Assembly: GCF_019956415.1 (NCBI RefSeq)
Contig: NZ_JAHBDK010000042.1
Span: forward strand, 186,001-250,000
DNA from: Pseudomonas sp. GL-B-19
GTDB lineage: Bacteria > Pseudomonadota > Gammaproteobacteria > Pseudomonadales > Pseudomonadaceae
Direction of reading: 5' to 3'
DNA length: 64,000 nucleotides
The notes under the pieces are model-generated. The model saw only the letters and a program-made list of their open reading frames with translations. It was not told where the DNA came from and did not search any database. Within the stretch, counting starts at the first letter, position 1, and every line of letters begins with the position of its first letter. Positions 42,284 through 51,023 of the stretch are shown piece by piece. The position numbers were made by a program, and so were the translations under genes.

Positions 42284-42332
42284 GATTCGCGTGCATCAGA
42301 TGACCAGACTGTGATGCTACGGTGAATGTTCT

Positions 42333-42416
42333 GGCCCCATCGCGAGCAGGCTCACTCCTACAGGTTTTGTGTACGGCGCAAATCCAATGTAGGAGTGAGC
42401 CTGCTCGCGATGGCGT
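42333..42416. repeat. REP pair, right member of a near-identical couple
   Basis: Arms GGCCCCATCGCGAGCAGGCT (from 42333) and GAGCCTGCTCGCGATGGCG (to 42416); the loop GTTTTGTGTACGGCGCAAAT matches the loop of the copy at 41369 except at two bases. Nearly identical loops point to recent duplication rather than independent insertion. Confidence 0.92.
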
Positions 42417-42421
42417 CCGCC

Positions 42422-42443
42422 CGGTCAACCATTACCCTGACCG
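42422..42443. promoter_or_regulatory. Putative operator upstream of mdcA
   Basis: Inverted repeat CGGTCA-N10-TGACCG, 85 bases ahead of the mdcA start and directly right of a REP pair. Placement and dyad symmetry suit activation by a LysR-type protein such as MdcR, whose gene is at the other end of the operon. It lacks the exact T-N11-A core, so the assignment is tentative. Confidence 0.4.
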
Positions 42444-42527
42444 TAACGATCCACCGCTCAGCTTGATTGATGCCCCCACCCAACACTCCTAAGGTGACTC
42501 CCACGAAAGCGAACCCGTGGAGTGGTC

Positions 42528-44198
42528 ATGACAACAACAATATCCCCCGACTCGCGATGGACGCGCCGGCGTAGCGAAAAGCAGCGGCGTCTGGCGTTGG
42601 TCAAGGATCTGGCCGACGGTGTGGTCCTGCCCACCGACAAAATAGTCGCGGCGCTGGAGGCGCTTATCCTGCCCGGCGACCGCGTGGTGCTGGAGGGCAA
42701 TAACCAGAAGCAGGCGGATTTCCTGTCCCGCTCACTGGTCAAGGCCGATCCCGCCAAGCTGCATGACCTGCACATGATCATGCCCAGCGTCGGCCGTGCC
42801 GAGCATCTGGACCTGTTCGAACGCGGTATCGCCCGCAAGCTCGACTTCTCCTTCGCCGGCACGCAAAGCCTGCGCATCAGCCAGTTGCTGGAAGACGGCC
42901 TGCTGGAAATCGGCGCGATCCACACCTACATCGAGCTCTATGCGCGACTGGTGGTCGACCTGATTCCCAACGTCGTTCTTTCCGCCGGTTTCATGGCCGA
43001 CCGCGCCGGCAACATCTACACCGGGCCGAGCACCGAAGACACTCCCGCATTGATTGAACCGGCAGCCTTCAGCGATGGCATCGTCATCGTCCAGGTCAAT
43101 CAATTGGTGGACGACGTGACGGACCTGCCTCGCGTCGACATCCCTGCGTCCTGGGTCGATTTTGTGGTGGTGGCCGACAAGCCGTTCTACATCGAACCGC
43201 TATTCACCCGCGACCCACGGCACATCAAGCCCGTACACGTGCTGATGGCGATGATGGCGATCCGTGGCATCTACGAAAAACACAACGTTCAGTCGCTGAA
43301 TCACGGCATCGGTTTCAACACCGCCGCCATCGAATTGATCCTGCCGACCTACGGCGAATCCCTCGGATTGAAAGGCAAAATCTGCCGCAACTGGACGCTC
43401 AATCCGCACCCGACCTTGATCCCGGCGATCGAAAGCGGCTGGGTCGAAAGCGTGCATTGCTTCGGCACCGAATTGGGCATGGAAAACTACATCGCCGCCC
43501 GGCCAGACGTGTTCTTCACCGGGCGCGACGGCTCGCTGCGTTCCAACCGGATGTTCTGCCAACTGGCCGGGCAATACGCGGTGGACCTGTTTATCGGCGC
43601 CACGTTGCAAGTCGATGGCGACGGTCATTCCTCCACCGTGACCCGCGGACGCCTCGCGGGTTTCGGCGGCGCGCCGAACATGGGCCACGACCCGCGCGGT
43701 CGTCGTCACGGCACGCCGGCCTGGCTCGACATGCGACACGACGATGCGCCTGAAGCCTTGCTTGAACGCGGCAAAAAACTCGTGGTGCAAATGGTCGAGA
43801 CGTTCCAGGAGGGCGGCAAACCGACCTTCGTCGAAACCCTCGACGCGATCGACGTGGCGAAGAAAAGCGGTATGCCGCTGGCGCCGATCATGATTTACGG
43901 CGACGACGTCACCCACCTGCTGACCGAAGAAGGCATCGCTTACTTGTACAAGGCGCGTTCGCTGGAAGAACGCCAGGCGATGATCGCCGCTGTCGCCGGG
44001 GTGACCGCCATTGGCCTGCGTCACAATCCGAAAGACACCGCGCGCATGCGCCGCGAAGGCCTGATCGCGTTGCCCGAAGACCTTGGCATCCGCCGCACCG
44101 ACGCCACCCGCGAACTGCTTGCGGCCAAAAGCGTGGCTGATCTGGTCGAGTGGTCCGGTGGCCTCTACAACCCGCCCGCCAAGTTCAGGAGCTGGTAA
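42528..44198 (+). CDS. mdcA: Malonate decarboxylase alpha subunit (acetyl-S-ACP:malonate ACP transferase)
   Basis: A 556-residue CoA-transferase-like subunit that swaps acetate for malonate on the acyl carrier subunit MdcC, the first step of the biotin-independent decarboxylation cycle. Length and features such as GNNQKQADFLSRSL, YTGPSTEDTPALIEP and GGAPNMGHDPRGRRHGTPAW match MdcA. ATG 42528 has GGAG five bases ahead; the GTG at 42522 is unlikely. First gene of mdcABCDEGHLM; its stop shares one base with the mdcB start. Confidence 0.95.
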   Translation: MTTTISPDSRWTRRRSEKQRRLALVKDLADGVVLPTDKIVAALEALILPGDRVVLEGNNQKQADFLSRSLVKADPAKLHDLHMIMPSVGRAEHLDLFERGIARKLDFSFAGTQSLRISQLLEDGLLEIGAIHTYIELYARLVVDLIPNVVLSAGFMADRAGNIYTGPSTEDTPALIEPAAFSDGIVIVQVNQLVDDVTDLPRVDIPASWVDFVVVADKPFYIEPLFTRDPRHIKPVHVLMAMMAIRGIYEKHNVQSLNHGIGFNTAAIELILPTYGESLGLKGKICRNWTLNPHPTLIPAIESGWVESVHCFGTELGMENYIAARPDVFFTGRDGSLRSNRMFCQLAGQYAVDLFIGATLQVDGDGHSSTVTRGRLAGFGGAPNMGHDPRGRRHGTPAWLDMRHDDAPEALLERGKKLVVQMVETFQEGGKPTFVETLDAIDVAKKSGMPLAPIMIYGDDVTHLLTEEGIAYLYKARSLEERQAMIAAVAGVTAIGLRHNPKDTARMRREGLIALPEDLGIRRTDATRELLAAKSVADLVEWSGGLYNPPAKFRSW

Positions 44199-45088
44199 TG
44201 CACGCACTTAACCTGCAACCGAAAACCTTGACCCTGGCCGAGCGGCTGGCCGACCTGGCAGTGGATGCGCTGATCGACGAAGCGGACCTGTCGCCGAAAC
44301 CGGCGCTGGTCGATCGTCGCGGCAACGGCGCCCACACCGATTTGCACCTGGGGCTGATGCACGCCTCGGCGCTGTCACTCTGGTCTGCGTTCAAGGAAAT
44401 GGCCGAATCCGCTATCGAATGTGGCGAAATCGGTTTGCCGCTGCGCGAAGCGGTGGGGCGGATTGGCCGGGAAGGGGAGCAAGCGATGCTCGCCAACACG
44501 GGCGGTGTGAATACCCATCGCGGGGCGATCTGGGCCCTGGGCCTGTTGGTCACTGCTGCGGCGCTGGAGCCTGAATGCAGCGCGGCCAGTTCCATCACCT
44601 TGCGCGCCGCACGCCTGGCGTTACTCGACGACCGCTATGAGCCACGTTCCTTCAGCCACGGCGCCCAAGTCGCCCAGCGTTACGGCGCCCGTGGTGCCCG
44701 TGAAGAAGCGCAACTGGGTTTTCCTTCTGTGGTTCAACGGGCATTGCCGCAACTCAAGCACAGCCGCGCCGCCGGTCACGGTGAACAGAACGCCCGGCTC
44801 GATGCCTTGCTGGCAATCATGACCCGACTGGCCGACACCTGCGTGCTCTACCGCGCGGGCGAACAAGGTCTGCAAACCATGCAACTTGGCGCCCAGGCCG
44901 TGCTCGACGCGGGTGGCAGCGCCAGCCTCGCCGGTCGCCGCCGTTTGCATGAGTTGGATGAACAATTAATCGCTTTGAATGCCTCGCCCGGTGGTGCTGC
45001 CGACTTGCTCGCAGCCTGCCTGTTTATTGACCGTATCGAGTCGGGCGATGGCCTCATCCTCTGCCATTCAAGAAGGGAAGCGTTTTGA
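44198..45088 (+). CDS. mdcB: Triphosphoribosyl-dephospho-CoA synthase
   Basis: A 296-residue CitG-like enzyme that makes the precursor of the MdcC prosthetic group from dephospho-CoA and ATP. Conserved parts are SPKPALVDRRGNGAHTDL, NTHRGAIWALGLL and, near the end, GGAADLLAACLFI. ATG 44198 overlaps the mdcA stop by one base (TAATG). The MdcC gene starts on the last base of its stop. Confidence 0.93.
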   Translation: MHALNLQPKTLTLAERLADLAVDALIDEADLSPKPALVDRRGNGAHTDLHLGLMHASALSLWSAFKEMAESAIECGEIGLPLREAVGRIGREGEQAMLANTGGVNTHRGAIWALGLLVTAAALEPECSAASSITLRAARLALLDDRYEPRSFSHGAQVAQRYGARGAREEAQLGFPSVVQRALPQLKHSRAAGHGEQNARLDALLAIMTRLADTCVLYRAGEQGLQTMQLGAQAVLDAGGSASLAGRRRLHELDEQLIALNASPGGAADLLAACLFIDRIESGDGLILCHSRREAF

Positions 45089-45387
45089 TGGAAACTTTAT
45101 CCTTTGAATTCCCCGCCGGGCAGCCGCCACGCGGTCGCACGCTGGTGGGCTGTGTCGGCTCGGGCGATCTGGAAGTGCTGATCGAACCGGGTCAGGCCGG
45201 CAAGCTGACCATCAACGTACAGACCTCGGTCAATGGCGCGCAGCAACGCTGGCAACATCTGTTCGCGCGTATGTTCGACGGTCAGACACCGCCAGCGATG
45301 GCGATTGATATCCACGATTTCGGCGCGACACCGGGCGTGGTGCGCTTGCGTCTGGAACAAGGCTTTGAGGAGATCGGCCATGACTGA
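45088..45387 (+). CDS. mdcC: Malonate decarboxylase acyl carrier protein
   Basis: A 99-residue carrier subunit. Ser25 in VGCVGSGDLEVL is the expected site for the phosphoribosyl-dephospho-CoA group, the same residue number as reported in Klebsiella MdcC. The thiol of that group carries acetyl and malonyl during the cycle. ATG 45088 was chosen over the preceding TTG. Overlaps mdcD by eight bases. Confidence 0.94.
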   Translation: METLSFEFPAGQPPRGRTLVGCVGSGDLEVLIEPGQAGKLTINVQTSVNGAQQRWQHLFARMFDGQTPPAMAIDIHDFGATPGVVRLRLEQGFEEIGHD

Positions 45388-46243
45388 CAGCGCAGAACTC
45401 CTTCAGCCATACCTACAAAGACGCAGCTTCATCGAGCTCGGTGCCCGGCAACGAGCGAAAGCCTTGCTCGACCCCGGCACCTTCCGCGAATTGCTCGACC
45501 CGTTTCAACGCGTCATGTCGCCGTGGCTTGAGCGCCAGGGCGTGGTACCGCAAGCCGATGACGGCGTAGTGATCGCCAAGGGCAGCATCGGTGGTTTGCC
45601 GGTGGTCATCGCCGCCATCGAAGGTGCATTCCAGGGCGGCAGCCTCGGTGAAGTCGGCGGGGCGAAGATTGCTGGTGCGCTGGAATTGGCCGCTGAAGAT
45701 AATCGCAACGGCATTCCAACCCGCGCCGTGCTGCTGCTGGAAACCGGCGGCGTGCGCTTGCAGGAAGCCAACCTTGGGTTGGCGGCGATTGCCGATATTC
45801 ATGCAGCGATTGTCGACCTGCGCCAATACCAACCGGTAATTGGTGTGGTGGCCGGCAGCGTCGGCTGCTTTGGCGGGATGTCGATTGCCGCCGGGTTGTG
45901 CAGTTATTTGCTGGTGACCCAGGAAGCGCGCCTTGGCTTGAATGGCCCGCAAGTGATCGAACAAGAAGCCGGGCTTGAGGAATACGACTCCCGCGACCGT
46001 CCTTTCATCTGGAGCCTGACCGGTGGCGAACAGCGTTTTGCCAGCGGTTTGGTGGATCGTTATGCCGCCGATGATGTGGCGCAGATTCAGCAGCAGGTCA
46101 GTGAACTGCTGCAACAAGGTTTGCCGGCGCAACAACGCAGCCGTCAGGCGGATCTGTACCTGCAACGGCTGGCACGGCTGGACGCCACGCCGCAAATCGA
46201 ACCGGCGACGGTTCGCGATCTGTATCAAGGAGCGCGCTCATGA
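45380..46243 (+). CDS. mdcD: Malonate decarboxylase beta subunit
   Basis: A 287-residue carboxyltransferase-fold subunit that, with MdcE, decarboxylates malonyl-S-ACP to acetyl-S-ACP and CO2. Crotonase-type oxyanion segments are GGLPVVIAAIEGAFQGG and GSVGCFGGMSIAAGLC. The ATG at 45380 (MTDSAELLQPYL) was chosen inside the end of mdcC; an in-frame longer version starting at 45233 would read through mdcC and is rejected. Its stop overlaps the mdcE start (ATGA). Confidence 0.94.
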   Translation: MTDSAELLQPYLQRRSFIELGARQRAKALLDPGTFRELLDPFQRVMSPWLERQGVVPQADDGVVIAKGSIGGLPVVIAAIEGAFQGGSLGEVGGAKIAGALELAAEDNRNGIPTRAVLLLETGGVRLQEANLGLAAIADIHAAIVDLRQYQPVIGVVAGSVGCFGGMSIAAGLCSYLLVTQEARLGLNGPQVIEQEAGLEEYDSRDRPFIWSLTGGEQRFASGLVDRYAADDVAQIQQQVSELLQQGLPAQQRSRQADLYLQRLARLDATPQIEPATVRDLYQGARS

Positions 46244-47043
46244 GCACCTATTCGCTAAGAGGTTTGAACTGGTTCAACGCCTTGAGCGCAGGGGCCAAGC
46301 CGGTCGAAGGTTTGCCGGCTTCATTGAAGGTGGCCGATGGTGTGCTGGGTGATCAGCCTGCGCGGTTTCTCGCGGTGGTGGCTGATCCGGACAACCGCTT
46401 TGTCCGTGCGCGTAACGGTGAAGTGGGTCTTCTGGAAGGCTGGGGTTTGGCCAAGGCTGTGGATGAAGTCATTGCTGCTGACAGTGAAAAACCGCACAAA
46501 CGCGCCTTGATCGCCATCGTCGATGTGCCGAGTCAGGCTTATGGCCGACGCGAAGAAGCCCTCGGCATTCACCAGGCATTGGCCGGGGCGGCAGACAGTT
46601 ACGCCCGTGCGCGGTTGGCCGGTCATGCGGTGATTGGTTTGCTGGTGGGCAAGGCGATGTCCGGCGCGTTTCTGGCCCATGGGTATCAGGCCAATCGGCT
46701 GATTGCCCTGCGCGATCCAGGTGTAATGGTGCATGCGATGGGCAAGGCCTCGGCGGCGCGAGTGACCTTGCGCAGCGTTGAAGAACTGGAAGTGCTGGCC
46801 GCGAGCGTGCCGCCGATGGCCTATGACATCGACAGCTACGCCAGTCTCGGTTTGCTGTGGGAAACCCTGTCGGTGGAACAGATTGAGCAGCCGACTGCAG
46901 CCGATCTGGCGCGGGTGGCTGAATGCCTGAATCAGGCGATTGGCGATGTAGCCGCCAGCGGTCGCGATCTGAGCAGCCGCTTGGGTGCGAGCAATCGCGG
47001 GGCGTCGAGCAAGGTTCGCCAACTGTTGAGAGCGCAGTGGTGA
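46240..47043 (+). CDS. mdcE: Malonate decarboxylase gamma subunit
   Basis: A 267-residue partner of MdcD in the decarboxylase core, with IAIVDVPSQAYGRREEALGIH and GHAVIGLLVGKAMSGAFLAHGYQA, the second oxyanion-bearing half of the carboxyltransferase fold. Both MdcD and MdcE are complete, so the enzyme should be active. Its stop overlaps the mdcG start. Confidence 0.94.
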   Translation: MSTYSLRGLNWFNALSAGAKPVEGLPASLKVADGVLGDQPARFLAVVADPDNRFVRARNGEVGLLEGWGLAKAVDEVIAADSEKPHKRALIAIVDVPSQAYGRREEALGIHQALAGAADSYARARLAGHAVIGLLVGKAMSGAFLAHGYQANRLIALRDPGVMVHAMGKASAARVTLRSVEELEVLAASVPPMAYDIDSYASLGLLWETLSVEQIEQPTAADLARVAECLNQAIGDVAASGRDLSSRLGASNRGASSKVRQLLRAQW

Positions 47044-47657
47044 ACACGCTTATGGCCCACGATCTGCTCTGGGGAATGACCCCGGAGCAACTGCCGGTGG
47101 ATGCGCCTGTGTGGGTGATCGACTCGCTCGGTGCGGGGCAGCCAGTGGCGGTTCGGCGTGCGGTTAGCGCGCCGGGTATGGTCGCGGTCGGCGTGCGTGG
47201 GCGCTTGCGTGAACAGCGTTTTGCAACGGTGATGTCGGTCGATGCGATTCAGCGGCGGGTCAAACCGGAAGACCTTTGTCACGTTTCGACGGATCGGGAC
47301 TTGCCTGCAATACGCGCCCTCAATCGACTGCGGCCGATACTCAACGGCTGTGGTTGGGTGTGGGGTGTCAGCGGTAGCGCCGGGTTTGAATTGGCCAGCG
47401 GCTTTGTTGCCTTGCACGAGGGCAGTGATCTCGACTTGATCTTGCGCACCCCGCAAGCGCTGGAGCGTTCTCAGGCGCAGTCATTGGTGAAAATTCTGGA
47501 TGCGGCGGTGTGCCCGGTGGACATGCAGTTGCAGACGCCGTTCGGCGCTGTGGCCCTGCGCGAATGGGCCGGTTCTGCAGGATGTGTATTGCTGAAAAAC
47601 GCCACCGAAGCCTGTCTGGTGATCGATCCGTGGAACCCGCAGGAGCAAGCCGCGTGA
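47040..47657 (+). CDS. mdcG: Phosphoribosyl-dephospho-CoA transferase (holo-ACP synthase)
   Basis: A 205-residue nucleotidyltransferase that attaches the prosthetic group made by MdcB to MdcC. The nucleotidyltransferase signature is GSDLDLIL, with N-terminal HDLLWGM typical of MdcG. I chose GTG 47040 because it overlaps the mdcE stop as GTGA, the same arrangement as at the mdcG-mdcH junction; ATG 47052 is the alternative and would shorten the protein by four residues. Confidence 0.88.
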   Translation: MNTLMAHDLLWGMTPEQLPVDAPVWVIDSLGAGQPVAVRRAVSAPGMVAVGVRGRLREQRFATVMSVDAIQRRVKPEDLCHVSTDRDLPAIRALNRLRPILNGCGWVWGVSGSAGFELASGFVALHEGSDLDLILRTPQALERSQAQSLVKILDAAVCPVDMQLQTPFGAVALREWAGSAGCVLLKNATEACLVIDPWNPQEQAA

Positions 47658-48565
47658 GCAGTTTGCTGGTATTTCCCGGCCAGGGCGCGCAGCAGCCAGG
47701 CATGCTCCAGCGTTTGCCTCGCGAGACGCTGATCGAAGCGAGTGATGTGTTGGGCGAAGACACGTTGTTGCTGGATGGCGCCGAGGCCTTGAAGTCGACC
47801 CGTGCGGTTCAGCTTTGCCTGTTGATCGCCGGTGTCGCGGCGGCACGTCAGTTATCCATCGCGCCGGATTACGTGGCCGGATTGTCCATCGGCGCTTACC
47901 CGGCAGCGGTGGTGGCCGGTGCCTTGAGTTTCAGCGATGCGCTGCATCTGGTCAGCCTGCGTGGTGAGTTGATGCAGCAGGCTTATCCACAGGGCTACGG
48001 CATGACCGCGATCATCGGCCTGGAGTTGTCCACAGTGGAAGGCTTGCTGGCGCAGGTTCACAGCGTCGACACGCCGGTTTACCTGGCCAATATCAATGCC
48101 GATAACCAGATAGTGGTTGCCGGCAGCGACGGGGCGATGAACGCGGTGGCGACGCTGGCGAAACGTTGCGGTGCAGGTCTGGCCAAGCGGCTGGCGGTCA
48201 GCGTGCCGTCGCATTGTCCGCTGCTGGATGCGCCGGCTAAAACCCTGGCCGAAGCCTTTGCCAGGGTGCCGCTGAAAACGCCAACGTTGGGCTATCTCAG
48301 TGGCAGCCGCGCCCGGCCCATCATCAACGTCGAAGCCTTGCGCGACGACCTGGCTTTCAACATGTGCCGCGTCGTTGATTGGCGCGGCACCGTGCAAAGC
48401 GCTTACGAGCGCGGTGTACGTCTACAGATCGAACTGCCGCCCGGTGCGGTGCTGACCGGGCTGGCGCGCCGGGTGTTCGAGCAGGGCACCGTGATTGCCT
48501 TCGACGGTGCGCGGCTCGATACCTTGCAGGCGCTGTTGCGTGAGGAGGGAAGCCGCCAACCTTAG
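47654..48565 (+). CDS. mdcH: Malonyl-CoA:ACP transacylase of malonate decarboxylase
   Basis: A 303-residue acyltransferase that primes MdcC with malonyl from malonyl-CoA. FabD-like motifs: FPGQGAQQPGM at the N-terminus, the nucleophile GLSIGAYPAAVVAGAL, and VSVPSHCPLL with the catalytic His. Start GTG 47654 overlaps the mdcG stop (GTGA). The in-frame open region before it lies within mdcG. Confidence 0.93.
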   Translation: MSSLLVFPGQGAQQPGMLQRLPRETLIEASDVLGEDTLLLDGAEALKSTRAVQLCLLIAGVAAARQLSIAPDYVAGLSIGAYPAAVVAGALSFSDALHLVSLRGELMQQAYPQGYGMTAIIGLELSTVEGLLAQVHSVDTPVYLANINADNQIVVAGSDGAMNAVATLAKRCGAGLAKRLAVSVPSHCPLLDAPAKTLAEAFARVPLKTPTLGYLSGSRARPIINVEALRDDLAFNMCRVVDWRGTVQSAYERGVRLQIELPPGAVLTGLARRVFEQGTVIAFDGARLDTLQALLREEGSRQP

Positions 48566-48629
48566 ATCGCGACTCAGGCCTTCGAACAACAAAAACAACA
48601 TTCGACGATGCATTTTGAGGACTACAACA

Positions 48630-49046
48630 ATGATTATTTACGGTGTGGCGCTGTTGGCGATCTGTACGCTGGCGGGAGTGATCATGGGCGATGCGCTTGG
48701 CATGTTGCTGGGCGTTAAATCCAACGTTGGCGGGGTCGGGATCGCGATGATCTTGCTGATTTGCGCGCGGTTGTGGATGCAAAAACGCGGCGGCATGACC
48801 AAGGATTGCGAGATGGGCGTCGGCTTCTGGGGCGCCATGTACATTCCGGTGGTGGTCGCCATGGCCGCACAACAAAACGTGGTGACGGCCTTGCATGGCG
48901 GGCCAGTGGCGGTGCTCGCGGCGATCGGTTCGGTGGTGATCTGCGGCTGCACCATTGCCTTGATCAGCCGGACGCATAAAGGCGAACCCTTGCCCGATGA
49001 ACCGGTGGACATTACCCCGGTCGGCACACCTGTAGGAGGTCGCTGA
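48630..49046 (+). CDS. mdcL: Malonate transporter subunit MadL-type
   Basis: A 138-residue membrane protein with about four hydrophobic segments, beginning MIIYGVALLAICTLAGVIMG. MadL and MadM together form a sodium-dependent malonate importer in Malonomonas; the same pair here replaces the single MdcF carrier of Klebsiella. The ATG at 48630 lies 64 bases after mdcH with a GAGG site. mdcM starts one base after its stop. Confidence 0.9.
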   Translation: MIIYGVALLAICTLAGVIMGDALGMLLGVKSNVGGVGIAMILLICARLWMQKRGGMTKDCEMGVGFWGAMYIPVVVAMAAQQNVVTALHGGPVAVLAAIGSVVICGCTIALISRTHKGEPLPDEPVDITPVGTPVGGR

Positions 49047-49047
49047 T

Positions 49048-49812
49048 ATGTGGGAACTCATCGAGAAAGGCCTGACCACCAACAGTCTGGTCACCGCGTT
49101 CGCGTTCGTTGGCGTGATCATGTGGGTGTCGGTTGTCTTGTCGAAGCGCCTGACATTCGGGCGGATTCACGGCTCGGCGATTGCCATTGTCATCGGATTG
49201 GTCCTGGCGTGGGTCGGAGGTACCCTGACGGGAGGGCAAAAAGGCCTGGCGGATTTGACCCTGTTTTCTGGCATTGGGTTGATGGGCGGCGCGATGTTGC
49301 GCGACTTTGCCATTGTCGCCACTGCATTCGAAGTTCAGGCCAGCGAAGCGAAAAAAGCCGGGTTGATTGGCGTGATCGCGCTACTTCTTGGCACGATATT
49401 GCCGTTCATTGTCGGCGCGTGCATGGCCTGGGCGTTTGGTTATCGTGATGCGATCAGCATGACCACCATCGGCGCGGGCGCGGTGACGTACATCGTCGGG
49501 CCGGTGACCGGGGCGGCGATTGGCGCCAGTTCCGATGTGATGGCGCTGTCGATTGCCACCGGGTTGATCAAGGCGATTCTGGTGATGGTCGGCACGCCCA
49601 TGGCGGCACGCTGGATGGGGCTGGATAACCCGCGTTCGGCGATGGTGTTTGGCGGGTTGGCCGGGACGGTCAGCGGCGTGACGGCCGGGCTGGCGGCGAC
49701 GGATCGGCGGTTGGTGCCTTATGGCGCGTTGACGGCGACGTTCCATACCGGGCTGGGGTGCTTGCTGGGGCCTTCGTTGTTGTACTTCATTGTTCGCGGG
49801 ATTGTTGGTTAA
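49048..49812 (+). CDS. mdcM: Malonate transporter subunit MadM-type
   Basis: A 254-residue inner-membrane protein with about seven hydrophobic stretches and glycine-rich parts such as GGLAGTVSGVTAGLAATDRR. Partner of the MdcL subunit. Last gene of the mdc operon, ending at a REP pair that separates it from the convergent mdcR. Confidence 0.9.
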   Translation: MWELIEKGLTTNSLVTAFAFVGVIMWVSVVLSKRLTFGRIHGSAIAIVIGLVLAWVGGTLTGGQKGLADLTLFSGIGLMGGAMLRDFAIVATAFEVQASEAKKAGLIGVIALLLGTILPFIVGACMAWAFGYRDAISMTTIGAGAVTYIVGPVTGAAIGASSDVMALSIATGLIKAILVMVGTPMAARWMGLDNPRSAMVFGGLAGTVSGVTAGLAATDRRLVPYGALTATFHTGLGCLLGPSLLYFIVRGIVG

Positions 49813-49841
49813 GCCGGTAGATCATCGCTGACTGTTCTGGC

Positions 49842-49912
49842 GCCTTCGCGGGCAAGCCTCGCTCCTACAGGGATCGCGTAAATCCTGTAGGAGCGAGGCT
49901 TGCCCGCGATGG
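49842..49912. repeat. REP pair (inverted)
   Basis: Arms CCTTCGCGGGCAAGCCTCGC (from 49842) and GAGCGAGGCTTGCCCGCGAT (to about 49911) form a long stem with a loop of about 16 bases. It lies between convergent mdcM and mdcR and probably limits read-through. Confidence 0.9.
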
Positions 49913-49925
49913 TCGCGACGCGGTC

Positions 49926-50840
49926 TCAGAGCTGCCTATTGGCGTACATCCGGCACTCCGCCAACAGCGCCAGCAAGTTCGGATCGCGCTCCTTGGCCTT
50001 CAAGAACACCACCCCGATGTGCTGCTGCAACCGATAGCGTTCCTGCAACGGTATCAGCTTCACCCGGTTCTCATACACCGCCGCAATCCGCCCCGGCAGC
50101 AACGCATAACCCACCCCTGAGCTGACCATGCTCAGCAGGGTAAAGATGTCGTTGACCTGCATCGCCACCTTCGGCTCGAACCCCGCCTGCTTGAACACCC
50201 GATTACCGTCCTGGTGCGTGGCAAAGCCCTGGGTCAGGGTAATGAACGTCTCGTCGCGCACTTCGGCCAGGTCGACCTCGGCGCGTTGGGCAAACTTCGA
50301 ATCCGCTGGCGTCGCGAGGAAGATGTCGTCGGAAAACAGCGGAATCTGCTCGCAGTCCGGGTCATTGACGCTCTCGTCCAGCGACACCAGGATCGCGTCG
50401 ACTTCCATGTTCTTGAGCTTGTACAACAGGTCGAAGTTCGAACCGAGGATCAAGTCGATGTTGAGTTCGCTGCGGCGGATTTTCAGGCCCATGATCAGCT
50501 GCGGCACGGTCTTCACCGTCAGTGAGTACAGCGAGCCGAGCTTGAAGCGTTCAGCGGAAAAACCGGCGGCTTCGCGTGTCAGGCGCACGGTTTCGACCAC
50601 GTCCTGAATCAGCTTCTGTGCTCGCTCTTCGAGCACATACGCACTTTCCAGCGGCGTCAGGTTACGGCCCTCGTGTTTGAACAGCGGGCAGCGCAGGGCG
50701 CTTTCCAGGGAGTGGATCGCCCGGTGCACGCTGACGTTGCTGGTCTGCAACTCGGCGGCGGCGCGGGCGAGATTGCCGGTGCGCATAAAGGCCAGGAACA
50801 CCTCGAGTTTTTTCAGGGTCAATTCTTCATCGATCAGCAT
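49926..50840 (-). CDS. mdcR: LysR-type regulator of malonate utilisation
   Basis: A 304-residue LysR-family protein: N-terminal winged helix (about residues 8-65, KKLEVFLAFMRTGNLARAAAEL) and a co-inducer domain. The place at the 3' end of the mdc operon, transcribed towards it, suggests it controls mdcA, as MdcR does in other bacteria; malonate would be the co-inducer. The ATG at 50840 was chosen over 50876 for the usual short N-terminus. Confidence 0.85.
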   Translation of the reverse strand: MLIDEELTLKKLEVFLAFMRTGNLARAAAELQTSNVSVHRAIHSLESALRCPLFKHEGRNLTPLESAYVLEERAQKLIQDVVETVRLTREAAGFSAERFKLGSLYSLTVKTVPQLIMGLKIRRSELNIDLILGSNFDLLYKLKNMEVDAILVSLDESVNDPDCEQIPLFSDDIFLATPADSKFAQRAEVDLAEVRDETFITLTQGFATHQDGNRVFKQAGFEPKVAMQVNDIFTLLSMVSSGVGYALLPGRIAAVYENRVKLIPLQERYRLQQHIGVVFLKAKERDPNLLALLAECRMYANRQL

Positions 50841-50901
50841 GGCCCGGACTCTTATTCGAATGGCTCGATTGTGCACGCATGCGATGTTTTGTAGCAGCTA
50901 T

Positions 50902-50983
50902 GTAGCAGCTGTCGAGTGAAACGAGGCTGCGATCTTTTGATCTTGAAAAAAGCGCAGCCTCGTTGCACTCGACAGCGCCTACA
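50902..50983. repeat. Inverted intergenic repeat of a third type
   Basis: Arms GTAGCAGCTGTCGAGTGAAA (from 50902) and AGCCTCGTTGCACTCGACAG (to 50983) form a stem of about 28 bases around the loop ATCTTTTGATCTTGAAAAAA. The loop text, AGGCTGCGATCTTTTGATCTT-like, is a common Pseudomonas intergenic sequence. It differs from both the REP pairs and the repeat at 23642. Confidence 0.85.
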
Positions 50984-51023
50984 GTTTGCGCGATGTTGCA
51001 TCAAATTTTGAGGTGAGCAACGC

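Noticed and set aside
45233..45379. Longer version of MdcD starting inside mdcC
   Set aside because: Different frame over a well-supported carrier protein; ATG 45380 gives the family N-terminus.
50880..51000. Small RNA gene between mdcR and the hemolysin III gene
   Set aside because: The stem-loop matches a common Pseudomonas intergenic repeat type and has no promoter or terminator of its own that I can see.
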